From Myxococcales bacterium (lineage in GTDB: Bacteria; Myxococcota_A; Bradymonadia; UBA7976; UBA1532), in contig PCCS01000017.1 in assembly GCA_002731825.1 (NCBI GenBank), positions 59,420 through 123,419 on the forward strand: 64,000 nt of DNA, written 5' to 3'. Position numbers and translations under genes: made by a program. Numbering within the stretch: position 1 is the stretch's first letter; each line of letters starts with the position of its first letter. Below the pieces are notes generated by a model. The model was not told where the DNA came from, did not search any database, and worked only from the letters and a program-made list of their open reading frames with translations. This document shows positions 25,461-34,408 of this stretch, in pieces.

Positions 25461-26996
25461 GTGACTCCGCGCCACCATTTGCTCTCAAAATCCATTGCGT
25501 TTGCAATGGTCGCTGCGGGCTTCATCGCACATGCGCTCTACTTTAATTTTCTAAATGATGATGCGTTTATCTCTTTCCGTTATTCGGACAATCTGGTTCG
25601 ACACGGTGAACTGGTTTTTAATCTCGGTGAACGCGTTGAGGGCTATACTAATTTTCTCTGGACCGTCGCGATGGCCGGCGTCATCAGCGTCGGTCTTGAC
25701 CCGGCTATTTGGAGTCGGGTTATCAGTATCGCTCTGGGTATAACGACTCTGTTTCTCGTCATGAACTTCATGGCGAAATTGCGGGGTAAATCCTCTCTCA
25801 GTGATGTCGTGCCTGCCGCGCTCTTAGCCGCATCCCCCGCATACGCTTGCTGGGCAACTGGTGGACTGGAAACCCAATTGTTCACAACGCTGGCCGCCCT
25901 GGCTGTCTTCGATTACATCACGGGCAGTCTGGGTGAATCAAAAGCCTTGCTCAGGAGTGGTTTTTGGTTTGCCTTGGCCTCGATGACCAGGCCTGAGGGC
26001 ATGCTCTTGCTTGGGCTGGTCGGTGTCTACCATATGGGGGCAATGTTTTCGGAAAAGCGACTTAAACCGAGTCTTTTGGAATTCAAATGGGCTGGGGTCT
26101 TTCTCATAGTGTTCGTGCCGTTTTTTGCGTGGCGTTGGACATATTACGGCTGGCCTTTTCCAAACACCTATTATGTGAAGACCGGTGCGGATGGCTTTTG
26201 GAGTCCTGGCCTCCGATATTTGCTCAGCTGGATCAACACCCACGGACTGTGGGTCCTTCCCATTCTCGGCTATATCGGCTGGCGTAAAGCCACGCCGGCA
26301 ACAAAGCGATTTTTAGGACTGAGTACACTGGTGCTATTGGGACTCAGCATTCATGTTGCGCGGGTCGGCGGAGACTTCATGGCATTACACCGCTTTTTGG
26401 TGCCCTTAATGCCCTTGGTCAGCCTCATTGCAGCTCTTGGATTGGTGCTGATTTTCGCTCGGGTCTGGGCTTTTAAACCCGGCTTATGCGGCTGTGTCAT
26501 CGTGGGATGCTTGGGTATATCGAGTGTTCATATCGCCAAAATTGATAGCCACGCGATGAGCACGGGCAGCGACCAAGGCGTCGACCGAATTGGCTGGCTT
26601 AAAACATTTCACGAACAATGTACTGCAATCGGTCAATGGCTGGCTAAAAACGCTGAACCAGACATGTCTATCGCCACCACAGCGGCTGGAATTATCCCCT
26701 ATTACTCTCGCCTGTATACTGTCGACATCCTGGGCCTCAATGATGAATGGGTCGCTCATAATGTGCCGGCTCGAGGTCAGCGACCGGGTCACACCAAAAG
26801 TGCGCCGCTTTCCTATATTCTAAAGAAGGACGTTGATTTTTTGATCTACCACCCAACGATTTCAGAAAAAGAGCCCAGGCGGTCGGGTGCCGAACGTGCA
26901 GCATGGGCGCGTCGGGGCTACACATGGAAAACCATTAAGGTCGACGGACTCGAACCGCCTTGGTGGGGTGTGTGGGTCCGGAACCGAGACCGATGA
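25461..26996 (+). CDS. GT-C-type membrane glycosyltransferase, AftB-like
   Basis: A 511-residue integral membrane protein with about 10 hydrophobic segments. The first outside loop holds NDDAFISFRYSDNLVRHGE followed by VFNLGERVEGYTNFLW, the DD-containing loop and G-E-x-V-E-G-x-T-N-x-L-W motif of the arabinofuranosyltransferase AftB / GT-C family, which uses polyprenyl-linked sugars on the outer side of the inner membrane. The start is GTG 25461 with GAGAGG about eight bases upstream. It stands alone on the plus strand. The glycan target (cell-surface polysaccharide or lipid) is unknown; mycobacterial arabinan is not implied. Confidence 0.8.
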   Translation: MTPRHHLLSKSIAFAMVAAGFIAHALYFNFLNDDAFISFRYSDNLVRHGELVFNLGERVEGYTNFLWTVAMAGVISVGLDPAIWSRVISIALGITTLFLVMNFMAKLRGKSSLSDVVPAALLAASPAYACWATGGLETQLFTTLAALAVFDYITGSLGESKALLRSGFWFALASMTRPEGMLLLGLVGVYHMGAMFSEKRLKPSLLEFKWAGVFLIVFVPFFAWRWTYYGWPFPNTYYVKTGADGFWSPGLRYLLSWINTHGLWVLPILGYIGWRKATPATKRFLGLSTLVLLGLSIHVARVGGDFMALHRFLVPLMPLVSLIAALGLVLIFARVWAFKPGLCGCVIVGCLGISSVHIAKIDSHAMSTGSDQGVDRIGWLKTFHEQCTAIGQWLAKNAEPDMSIATTAAGIIPYYSRLYTVDILGLNDEWVAHNVPARGQRPGHTKSAPLSYILKKDVDFLIYHPTISEKEPRRSGAERAAWARRGYTWKTIKVDGLEPPWWGVWVRNRDR

Positions 26997-26999
26997 ACG

Positions 27000-28334
27000 C
27001 TACAGACCGGGAAGAGGGCCTTGCCTAAAATCTAGGTGCCCGAAATGACGCCCATCCACATTCATCATGTTTAAAATTGAGTGAAGAAGCCGTAGGTGGT
27101 TTTCATCTGTGTACTTGAGGTGCCGACCGGTCTGAAGCCGCCCGCCCGCGCCCCCTGCCAATAGGAATGGCATATCGCTGTGGCTGTGGGTATTGCCTCG
27201 GCTGATTTCATTGACACAGAAGACCAGGGTGTTATCGAGTAAGGTTTTGTCACCCTCAGGTATGCTCGCCAGGCGTTCTAAGAGATAGGCTTGCTGCTCA
27301 CTATACCAAACCAACATCTGATCCCACTGCCCCTGAAGAGGTTCATTGGAGTCTCCCGAATGAGACAAACTATGACCCTCATGGTCGTTCAGCCCCATGA
27401 ACGTGAAGCGCAGTGCATTGACAGCCGAAGAGCATTGGATGCTTCCGAAACGAGTGACGTCGCACGCAAAGGAATTGACCATCACATCGATTTGCGCCCG
27501 GAGCAGCTCTCTGAACTCGGCTTCACCCATGATGTCCATCGTTGTCGGTTGTGCCGGCAGACAATTGTCTTGGCGTTCCACGATAACAGCCAACCGGCGT
27601 TCCAGATCCCGAAGTGAATCTGCATGGTTCTCCAACTTTCGGCGATCATCGACCCCGAGCTCACTCTGGAGAGCGGCAAAGTCCTGATAGACAAAATCCA
27701 AGACAGACCGTCGGCGACGCATCAGCGTTTCCATATCACCGCTCGTCTCAACCAGTTGGCCACTTCGCCCAAAGGCACGCTGGTAAGCCTCCACGGGGTC
27801 ATTGATGGGTGCGACGGGTTGTTCTTTACCCCGGTAGATGATTCGCGACCGCGGGATCGCTTCTTTGACACGGACGCCCAACTCCAATGAACTCAATGGC
27901 GTCGATGGCTGTAAGGTGTCGACCATGTATTGGTCTAAGGACGGACCTCCACCCCAACCTGCACGACGCCCATCACCACCGACAAAGTCTCCCTCGGTAA
28001 TGGCTTCACCGGTTAAAAGAGATGCCATGCCGCGCTGATGGGGTCCACCAGGCCCAAGACCGGCGATGGCCATGTCGACCCCGTCGATCACGACGAGTTT
28101 GTCTTTGAAGGCGCTGAGCGGTTGAAGCAGGGGACCCAATTCAAAGGCGCCGCTGGTGCCATCGGAACCCGGACTCCAGCCTTCCTTCTTTGTTCCGTTC
28201 GGCTGATAAAAAATCACGAACCGCTGAGGGAATTGGGATGGGCTGTCAGCCGCAAAACTTCGGAATGGGCCCGACACGAGCGGCAGGGCTAATGCACCCG
28301 CAGCTCCTTTTAGAAAACGGCGTCGACTAATCAT
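27000..28334 (-). CDS. DUF1552-family protein with Tat signal
   Basis: A 444-residue exported protein. The N-terminus SRRRFLKGAAGALALPL is a Tat-type twin-arginine signal (SRRRFLK). After it comes QRFVIFYQPNGTKKEGW, then DGVDMAIAGLGPGGPHQRGMAS, characteristic of DUF1552, a family common in Planctomycetes, Verrucomicrobia and myxobacteria and always paired with DUF1592/1588-type proteins. The start overlaps the stop of that partner (ATGA at 28331-28334). A heme-poor periplasmic sulfatase-like fold has been suggested for relatives; no catalytic residues are certain here. Its end lies four bases from the convergent glycosyltransferase gene. Confidence 0.9.
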   Translation of the reverse strand: MISRRRFLKGAAGALALPLVSGPFRSFAADSPSQFPQRFVIFYQPNGTKKEGWSPGSDGTSGAFELGPLLQPLSAFKDKLVVIDGVDMAIAGLGPGGPHQRGMASLLTGEAITEGDFVGGDGRRAGWGGGPSLDQYMVDTLQPSTPLSSLELGVRVKEAIPRSRIIYRGKEQPVAPINDPVEAYQRAFGRSGQLVETSGDMETLMRRRRSVLDFVYQDFAALQSELGVDDRRKLENHADSLRDLERRLAVIVERQDNCLPAQPTTMDIMGEAEFRELLRAQIDVMVNSFACDVTRFGSIQCSSAVNALRFTFMGLNDHEGHSLSHSGDSNEPLQGQWDQMLVWYSEQQAYLLERLASIPEGDKTLLDNTLVFCVNEISRGNTHSHSDMPFLLAGGAGGRLQTGRHLKYTDENHLRLLHSILNMMNVDGRHFGHLDFRQGPLPGL

Positions 28335-29944
28335 CTGCCCGCCCCTCCCCGATGTCTGAAATTTGGGTGCATCGCTAACGACTTCACCAAGGCTCGAAAG
28401 TCGTACCCACTGTCGACGTAAGACTCGTAGACCGATTCCAAGGTGCAGCCATCTTCGCTCCGCTCTCCACGGCCCATTGCATATCTGAAGACTTGCGTGG
28501 TCACACAGCGATGAACCTGGTCGCTTGTCGCTAAGCGCACCGCCAGCTCATCAAGGCCGTAGAACGGTCCGTTTATGTCCGTGGTTGCCAGGACCTCTCC
28601 TGACGCATCGACAGCCCGGCCGTTCTGAATTTCACGCCATTGCCCAATGGCATCGAAATGTTCGAACCCGAGACCTAAGGGGTCGATGAGTTGATGACAG
28701 CCCGCACAATTGGGGTCTGCGCTGTGTGCCTCGAACAACTGTCGCGTCGTCAAGTTGGGGTCTGGATCGGGCGCCACCACCATCAGGTCGGGCGGTGGGG
28801 GCGGAAGCGCTGTACAGAGAAGTTGCTCGCGCACGAAGATCCCCCGGTGAATGGGCGATGTCATGTTTGGTTTGGAGGTGGCGGCCAAGATCGCTGGATG
28901 ACTCAAGATGCCAACACGCCGGACATCGGCTGGGTCATCGCCGTCTTTAAAAACACGCGTGAACAGCCGCTCCACGGTTCCGCCATCTGACCAGACAGCC
29001 TCTTCGATGAACGCTTTCGCATCGGCTTTCATGGCCCGGGCTGAGGCCGAGTCAAAGTCGGGATAGTAGCGCGGATCTCGGTCAAGGTTTTCGACACCAT
29101 CGAGATGAAGCCACTGTTCAAAAAAGTGCCAGAACCCAGCATTCGCCTTGGGGTCTTGAAGCATTCGATCGACCTGTCGGGCGAGACCTGCGTCTGTAAC
29201 CAGCTCTTGGTTCTCTGCGGCCAAAAATAGAGCATCATCGGGCATGGTGCGCCAAATAAAGTACGACAGCCGCGAGGCTACTTCGTAATTGGTCAGTTCG
29301 ACAATGTCATCATGGCCGTTCGACGGTGTCCCAACTTCGACGCGGTATAGGAAACTCGGCGACTGCAAGAGCGCCGTTATCACTAGGCTCACACCTTCTC
29401 TGTGGGTCTCACCAGCGGCCACGGCGCCTCGATAGAGTTTGAGCAGCGCTGTCCGTTCGAGGGCATCCAGGGGCCGGCGCCAAGCCCGCACACCGATGGC
29501 ATCTAAGTAGCGTTCAAGGCATCCATCGGCCTGTTCGTTCGCCGTGCAGGGCATCTGTTCATCGAGATCTTCGGTCGCGGCCTGGGCGATCAACTCAGCT
29601 GCATACATGTACCGTTCAGTATGCAGCGGCGTTGCCTGTAGGGCACGAGCGTTATTGTCGAAACCGAGCGCTTCTTCCTCCGGGGGGAAGACGATACCAT
29701 CAGGTAAATCAAGGCCGAAGAGGTCTTTGATGGAGCTTTCGTACTCATCGTTGGTCAGGCGTCTGGGCAGAGTTGACCCGGGCTCCAGTGTGTGGACGTC
29801 AAGACAGGGTTTTGGAACGAGGTCGATGTTCGGTTGTGTCCCGGGGGCATCCACGCTCATCGACTGGAATTCAGGCGCAGGATTCTCTTCACACCCGGAG
29901 GATACGAGACACACAACCATTGCAGCGATAAGTCTTTTGGCCAT
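28331..29944 (-). CDS. DUF1592/DUF1588/DUF1585-type lipoprotein, partner of the DUF1552 protein
   Basis: A 537-residue lipoprotein: the signal sequence ends in the lipobox VSSGC (Cys 18). The body shows RRLTNDEYESSIKDLFGLD (DUF1587-like), VRAWRRPLDALERTALLKLY (DUF1595), LTNYEVASRLSYFIWRTMPDD (DUF1592), PIHRGIFVREQLLCTALPPPP plus CAGCHQLIDPLGLGFEHFD (DUF1588), and SVYESYVDSGYDFRALVKSLA (DUF1585). The CAGCH could bind heme c but is also invariant in this family. ATG 29944 (MAKRLIAAMVV) is chosen because it makes a proper signal; a TTG 60 bases upstream opens the frame further. Translational coupling to the DUF1552 gene supports a joint function at the cell envelope. Confidence 0.9.
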   Translation of the reverse strand: MAKRLIAAMVVCLVSSGCEENPAPEFQSMSVDAPGTQPNIDLVPKPCLDVHTLEPGSTLPRRLTNDEYESSIKDLFGLDLPDGIVFPPEEEALGFDNNARALQATPLHTERYMYAAELIAQAATEDLDEQMPCTANEQADGCLERYLDAIGVRAWRRPLDALERTALLKLYRGAVAAGETHREGVSLVITALLQSPSFLYRVEVGTPSNGHDDIVELTNYEVASRLSYFIWRTMPDDALFLAAENQELVTDAGLARQVDRMLQDPKANAGFWHFFEQWLHLDGVENLDRDPRYYPDFDSASARAMKADAKAFIEEAVWSDGGTVERLFTRVFKDGDDPADVRRVGILSHPAILAATSKPNMTSPIHRGIFVREQLLCTALPPPPPDLMVVAPDPDPNLTTRQLFEAHSADPNCAGCHQLIDPLGLGFEHFDAIGQWREIQNGRAVDASGEVLATTDINGPFYGLDELAVRLATSDQVHRCVTTQVFRYAMGRGERSEDGCTLESVYESYVDSGYDFRALVKSLAMHPNFRHRGGAGR

Positions 29945-30025
29945 CGTTCTTTGAAAACTATCTTCTATAGTCTGCAGTATTGGGTTTTCTTGAGGCTTCG
30001 TCAAACCAATCTACAGCCCGTTACG

Positions 30026-31171
30026 CTATGACTCGAGGGCGAAAGCCAAGTCCGCAATCAAATCATCCACATGTTCTATCCCTGTGCTGATGCGAATCAG
30101 ACCATCATCGATTCCTAATTCTTGCCGAATTTCAGGGGGTACGCTGGCATGGGTCATAATCGCCGGGTGCTCGATGAGACTTTCGACACCACCGAGGCTT
30201 TCAGCAAGGGTAAAGATTTTACATCTCTTCAACAATCGTGTCGCCGGCTCGAGGCCACCCTTTACGACGAAACTCATCATTCCGCCAAATCCATTCATCT
30301 GTCTTTTCGCTAATTCGTGCTGAGGATGAGACTCTAGCCCCGGGTAAATGACACGTTCAACGGCCGGATGAGCATCAAGCCAGGCTGCAATTCGCCGCCC
30401 GTTCTCATCATGCTGTTTCATCCTAACCGCCAGCGTTTTTGTGCCCCTGAGAACCAGGAAACAATCCATCGGACCGGGTGTCGCCCCCACCGACTTTTGG
30501 ATGAAGTGGAGGTGTTCGGCAATGCCATCATCATCGGTTATAGCAACGCCCATGACAACATCACTATGGCCGCCCAAATACTTAGTGCAACTGTGCACAA
30601 CGACATCAGCGCCGAAGCTGAGTGGTTGCTGAAAATAAGGAGACATAAAGGTGTTATCAACGATGACTTTGAGCCCATGTCGCTTTGCCCGCTCGACCAC
30701 AGCTTCAATATCAACAAGTTTCATCAATGGATTTGTGGGCGTCTCGATCCAGACTGCGGCCGTCTCTGGCTTGATGTGCTGCTCAAAGGCATCCAAGTCC
30801 GTCAGATCGACAAAGTCGAAGGTCCGAGCCGCTTTGCTAAATACCTGGGAGAACAGGCGGCGAGTTCCTCCGTAGACGTCATCCATGCTGATGATATGAG
30901 CCCCCTGGCCCAACCAATGGATCACCGCTGCAGTCGCCGCGCAACCGCTGGCAAAACAAATCCCATGTCGGGCGTTTTCCAAAGACGCCAGATTTTGTTC
31001 AAGGGCGGTCCGGGTCGGGTTATCAGCTCGACTGTAATCATACCCCTTATGAACGCCAGGTGCAGACTGGGCGAACGTACTGGTCATGTAGACCGGCGTA
31101 CAGACAGCACCATAGGCAGGTTCTGGCTCTTGACCGGCGTGGATGGCGCGTGTTTCAAAACGTTGGCTCAT
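30026..31171 (-). CDS. Cystathionine gamma-lyase/synthase family PLP enzyme
   Basis: A 381-residue Cys/Met-metabolism PLP enzyme. Seen are SAPGVHKGYDYSRADNPTR, the cofactor lysine in HSCTKYLGGHSDVVMG, and VESLIEHPAIMTHASVP at the C-terminus. With cystathionine beta-synthase encoded immediately upstream, the likely reaction is cleavage of cystathionine to cysteine (reverse transsulfuration). The start is ATG 31171 (MSQRFETRAIHAG) with AGGAGAGAG upstream, only 13 bases after the CBS stop; the open frame extends 17 codons further without family similarity. Confidence 0.93.
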   Translation of the reverse strand: MSQRFETRAIHAGQEPEPAYGAVCTPVYMTSTFAQSAPGVHKGYDYSRADNPTRTALEQNLASLENARHGICFASGCAATAAVIHWLGQGAHIISMDDVYGGTRRLFSQVFSKAARTFDFVDLTDLDAFEQHIKPETAAVWIETPTNPLMKLVDIEAVVERAKRHGLKVIVDNTFMSPYFQQPLSFGADVVVHSCTKYLGGHSDVVMGVAITDDDGIAEHLHFIQKSVGATPGPMDCFLVLRGTKTLAVRMKQHDENGRRIAAWLDAHPAVERVIYPGLESHPQHELAKRQMNGFGGMMSFVVKGGLEPATRLLKRCKIFTLAESLGGVESLIEHPAIMTHASVPPEIRQELGIDDGLIRISTGIEHVDDLIADLAFALES

Positions 31172-31184
31172 GGGCGGCTCTCTC

Positions 31185-32564
31185 CTAAATTTGTCGTCGA
31201 TGTGCGAGAAAGTCGATGACATCGATCTGAGTGATCAAGCCTCGGACTTCACCGCGTTCCCATACCACAATGACTTTGCCCTGGCTGAAAACGTGATTAA
31301 ATAGGCCAACGGGCGCATCTGGATCTGCAACTTCATACGTGTCGCTCGCAACCGTAGCGACAGGTGCATGCAGTGCTTCCATTCCGTCGTTTAACAAGGT
31401 TTGGAGCAAAGCGGATTCATTGACGATGCCGACCAGGTGGCCGCGGTCGATAACAGGCACTTGGCTAATGCCTTCGGCTTTCATGAGTTCGATGACATCG
31501 ACCACTTTAGCATCGCGGTCGACCGTCAAAACGCTCGGCGGCTTATTGGCCAGCAAATCGCGAATCGTACCCAGATTACCCTCCGGATCGAGGAATCCAT
31601 TTTCGCGCATCCACTCATCGTCAAAAATCTTGTTTAAGTATCGGCTTGCACTGTCCGGGAGTAGGACGACGATATTGGCCTCACGGTCAATTTTCTCTGC
31701 ATAACGAATCGCCCCGAGTACAGCGGCGCCACCAGACCCACCTGTATAAATGCCTTCCTGCCGGGCCAAAGCGCGTGTTGCGTCGAAACATTCTTTGTCA
31801 GTCAGCTGTATGACATCGTCAATGATGCTCAGGTTGATGGTGCTGGGAAAGAAATCCTCACCGATGCCTTCGACTTTATAGGAGTAGGCCTCAATCACCT
31901 CTCCGGTCTTCCAAAAATCGTAATAAATGGACCCTTCGCAATCGACACCAACCAGTTGGATATCGGCCTTTTGCTCCTTGAGGTAGCGCCCGGTTCCGGT
32001 GATGGTACCACCCGTTCCAAGGCCAGCGACAAACGCATCGATCTCGCCACCCGTTTGGGTCCATAATTCCGGCCCAGTACTGATATAATGCGCCTCTGTA
32101 TTGTCGGCATTATGATACTGGTTTGCGTAGAACGCGTTGGGCGTCTCGTCAGCGATCTTTCGGCTCACTGAATAATATGACCGCGGATCCTCCGGCTCAA
32201 CATTGGTGGGCGTAATCACCACCTTAGCCCCGGCTGCGCGCAGCGCTTTGACCTTTTCCATCGATTGCTTGTCCGGCATAACGAACACGCATTTGTAGCC
32301 TCGTAAGGCCGAGATCATGGCCAACCCCATACCTGTGTTGCCACTGGTCGCTTCAACGATGGTCCCGCCAGGCTTTAATTCCCCGCGCTTTTCCGCTTCG
32401 TTAATAATGTTTAAAGCAATGCGGTCCTTGACCGATCCGCCCGGATTTAAGTAACCCAGCTTGCAATAAATGTTGGCTTTTAGCCCGGCCGCTAAACGGT
32501 TGAGCCGAACGAGCGGAGTCTGCCCAATCGCCTCGGACACATCGGCCACTGCACCCTTCATCAT
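31185..32564 (-). CDS. Cystathionine beta-synthase with C-terminal CBS-domain pair
   Basis: A 459-residue fold-type II PLP enzyme that condenses homocysteine with serine (or replaces sulfide). The PLP lysine is in PGGSVKDRIAL, and the phosphate loop is ATSGNTGMG with GLGTGGTITG. The C-terminal about 120 residues form two CBS domains (VLTVDRDAKVVDVIELMKAEGISQVPVIDRG...), as in animal and yeast CBS, where they regulate activity by adenosyl ligands. There is no heme-binding N-terminal extension. MMKGAVADV at 32564 is the start, with GGAGATGG upstream. The second gene of the pair, the lyase, follows after 13 bases. Confidence 0.93.
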   Translation of the reverse strand: MMKGAVADVSEAIGQTPLVRLNRLAAGLKANIYCKLGYLNPGGSVKDRIALNIINEAEKRGELKPGGTIVEATSGNTGMGLAMISALRGYKCVFVMPDKQSMEKVKALRAAGAKVVITPTNVEPEDPRSYYSVSRKIADETPNAFYANQYHNADNTEAHYISTGPELWTQTGGEIDAFVAGLGTGGTITGTGRYLKEQKADIQLVGVDCEGSIYYDFWKTGEVIEAYSYKVEGIGEDFFPSTINLSIIDDVIQLTDKECFDATRALARQEGIYTGGSGGAAVLGAIRYAEKIDREANIVVLLPDSASRYLNKIFDDEWMRENGFLDPEGNLGTIRDLLANKPPSVLTVDRDAKVVDVIELMKAEGISQVPVIDRGHLVGIVNESALLQTLLNDGMEALHAPVATVASDTYEVADPDAPVGLFNHVFSQGKVIVVWERGEVRGLITQIDVIDFLAHRRQI

Positions 32565-32741
32565 ATCGCCATCTCCATTCCGTAGTCTATGCCCCAAGAC
32601 GGTTGTCCGTTATTCACACAGGTCTTGTCAATATGCCGACTCAGTAAGCGGCATCAAGTTGCTCGAATATTTATCATTTTATTGTTCTGTAAGCGGTTTC
32701 TCAGAAAAAACAGCGATTTTCTTGCCAAAAGTAACACTCTA

Positions 32742-32765
32742 TCCTACATGTAAGAAAACGTAGGA
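32742..32765 (+). promoter_or_regulatory. Inverted repeat that may sequester the ribosome binding site
   Basis: TCCTAC (32742-32747) pairs with GTAGGA (32760-32765) across 12 bases. The right arm overlaps the Shine-Dalgarno AGGAGG (32762-32767) of the small gene starting at 32773. If the RNA folds, the ribosome site would be partly hidden, which could allow translational or thermal control. Six base pairs with a long loop is modest stability, so this is tentative. Confidence 0.35.
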
Positions 32766-32772
32766 GGTAACC

Positions 32773-33087
32773 ATGACTCAGTTCAATGGTCGAGAGCGCC
32801 GTCGCCACAGACTTTTCGTCACCCAGAACACCGAATATCATCTCCGTGAGCAATTGTGCGTCGGTGTCCGTGATCTCTGGAGTGGTCGATGGAGAGACGA
32901 CCATCCGGCTGTCGGACGTCGCCTATTCGGTGCAGTCGTGCCCGGACCCGATGGCCTGGAACCCATCAATGAACCGTCGGTGAACTGCCTGCTCTGGTTT
33001 GAAAACGGCGAAAATGACATTTTGACGAGTCGATTAACAGCCATCACCCGGCCTCCGAAAAACGTCCTGGTCCGCTACGCCGCATAA
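32773..33087 (+). CDS. Small conserved-looking hypothetical protein
   Basis: A 104-residue cytoplasmic protein, basic at the N-terminus (GRERRRHRL) and otherwise mixed, with alternating hydrophobic residues that suggest a small beta-fold, e.g. LCVGVRDLWSGRW and VNCLLWFENGENDILTS. I do not recognise a family. The very strong AGGAGGT six bases before the ATG supports a real gene. It stands alone between the CBS gene (divergent) and the coiled-coil gene. A weak similarity to PilZ-like RRxxR starts was considered, but the DxSxxG motif is absent. Confidence 0.7.
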   Translation: MTQFNGRERRRHRLFVTQNTEYHLREQLCVGVRDLWSGRWRDDHPAVGRRLFGAVVPGPDGLEPINEPSVNCLLWFENGENDILTSRLTAITRPPKNVLVRYAA

Positions 33088-33250
33088 TCCCCCCTTTTTT
33101 GTGTCATAAATCAGCGCTCTGAGACACACACCTCGGGCCCCGAACGCGTCTACAAACTCGACACCGGGTGACGCAATGAAATCACTAGACTAGACACGGG
33201 CCGCGCACATCGTTATACCTGCTCGTTCCAGAAAACAGGGAGATACCGTA

Positions 33251-34264
33251 ATGGGATTGTTCGGAAGCGGACATTTGCGACGTCAGATCACGGCCATGGG
33301 TGAGGAGTTAGCCTCGCTTCAGCAAGAGATCGCGACGGTGCGCACAGAGAATGGCGAGATTAAAAAACAGCTCTCGGATCGAGAGTCGGCGACACGAGAC
33401 GTACGGGATGCGAAGAAAAAGGTCGATCAGAAGCTTGAGAAAGTGACATCGGCTCGGCATGCCGCAGAGAGCAAGTTAAAAAACCAGGATTCAGAGCTCA
33501 AGAAACTTCGAGACGAGGTCCAGCAATACCGAGCTGATCTGAGACAGACTCGGGAGGAACTCGACAAGGCTTATGGATCAAAGCGGACAACCACAGCTGT
33601 CGTAGCTGAGGTACGTGAACCGACACCTGTCGACGCTGAAGAGACCGAGGCGCGGACTGAAGCTCAGCCGGCGCCTGTTGAAGTCGACCCGCATAGAGTT
33701 GACCGACGCATCGAAAGGCTCCAAGAACAACTCAACCGAGAGCGCGACAAATTCAACGAGATTAGAGAGCGGGTTGCTGGTGCAGAAAAATCAACCCGTG
33801 ATGCCGACAAACGGCGGATCAGTGAACTGAACAAGGCCGAGGCCGTCGTGCGAGACCTACAGCATGCTATCCGAAGCGAGCGCAGAGCATACAAAGTATT
33901 ACAGCTTCAATACGAAACACTGATGGATGCGGCCAAGGCTCAAGGCTTGACACGACCGGAAAACAGTCCAATCCCTGAGACTGCTGTCTCCGAGGCGCCT
34001 CAAGAGGTCGCCGCAGTGGTCAACGACGATAAACCTGATGCCGAACCACCGGTACAGCCTGATGAGGCTGTCAAAGACGTTGCGTCTGATGCTGCGCCCG
34101 AGGACGCGCCGGTGGCCGATACTGCGACTGAAGATGCGCCGGCGGTCGACGCTGCACCTGAGGATGCTGCGTCTGAAGATGCGCCTGCTGTCGACGCTGC
34201 TCCTGAAGATGCTGCGGCTGCCGACAAAGTCAAACCCCAGGAATCTGAGGCATCTGCCGAGTAA
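33251..34264 (+). CDS. Coiled-coil protein with repetitive acidic Ala/Pro-rich tail
   Basis: A 337-residue soluble protein. Residues about 10-120 and 140-215 are long heptad coiled coils (ELASLQQEIATVRTENGEI, LEKVTSARHAAESKLKNQD, LQEQLNRERDKFNEIRERV). The last 100 residues are low-complexity Ala, Asp, Glu, Val and Pro, with repeats such as DAAPEDA and DAPAVDA. No signal peptide or membrane segment. The start is supported by AGGGAG shortly upstream. Such proteins are often cytoskeletal or scaffold factors, but no specific function can be claimed. The tail is encoded by DNA repeats near 34080-34225. Confidence 0.8.
   Translation: MGLFGSGHLRRQITAMGEELASLQQEIATVRTENGEIKKQLSDRESATRDVRDAKKKVDQKLEKVTSARHAAESKLKNQDSELKKLRDEVQQYRADLRQTREELDKAYGSKRTTTAVVAEVREPTPVDAEETEARTEAQPAPVEVDPHRVDRRIERLQEQLNRERDKFNEIRERVAGAEKSTRDADKRRISELNKAEAVVRDLQHAIRSERRAYKVLQLQYETLMDAAKAQGLTRPENSPIPETAVSEAPQEVAAVVNDDKPDAEPPVQPDEAVKDVASDAAPEDAPVADTATEDAPAVDAAPEDAASEDAPAVDAAPEDAAAADKVKPQESEASAE
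34080..34225 (+). repeat. Degenerate in-gene repeat encoding DAAPEDA/DAPAVDA
   Basis: The coding DNA of the acidic tail holds repeated units based on gctgcgcctgaagatgct and gcgccggcggtcgac, translating to alternating DAAPEDA and DAPAVDA-like blocks. Repeats of this kind can change copy number by slippage while keeping the frame, because units are multiples of three. Confidence 0.6.
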
Positions 34265-34280
34265 ATGGCGTACACGCCAG

Positions 34281-34321
34281 CCCAAGTGAGACGGCCACTC
34301 GCGAGTGCCAAACTCACTGGG
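34281..34321. terminator. Nested inverted repeat between convergent genes
   Basis: CCCAAGTGAG (34281-34290) pairs with CTCACTGGG (34313-34321) with one bulge, and the loop contains the self-complementary ACTCGCGAGT (34297-34306). It lies between the ends of the coiled-coil gene and the convergent srkA gene. No T-run follows, so termination is plausible but not proven. Confidence 0.4.
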
Positions 34322-34408
34322 ACCAGCCCATGGACAGACATGAGCTGATGGCGAGCCCTGGGGCTCAACCGCGGATGATTTGCCCCTCAACAGACAACAC
34401 GTCGCTGT

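Noticed and set aside
28331..29944. Cytochrome c reading of CAGCH
   Set aside because: The motif is part of the DUF1588 region and is alone; no other heme-protein features were seen.
30368..31219. 283-codon plus-strand open frame opposite the cystathionine lyase gene
   Set aside because: Antisense shadow; no motif and no ribosome binding site.
32773..33087. PilZ c-di-GMP receptor
   Set aside because: An N-terminal Arg cluster is present, but the D/NxSxxG second motif is missing.
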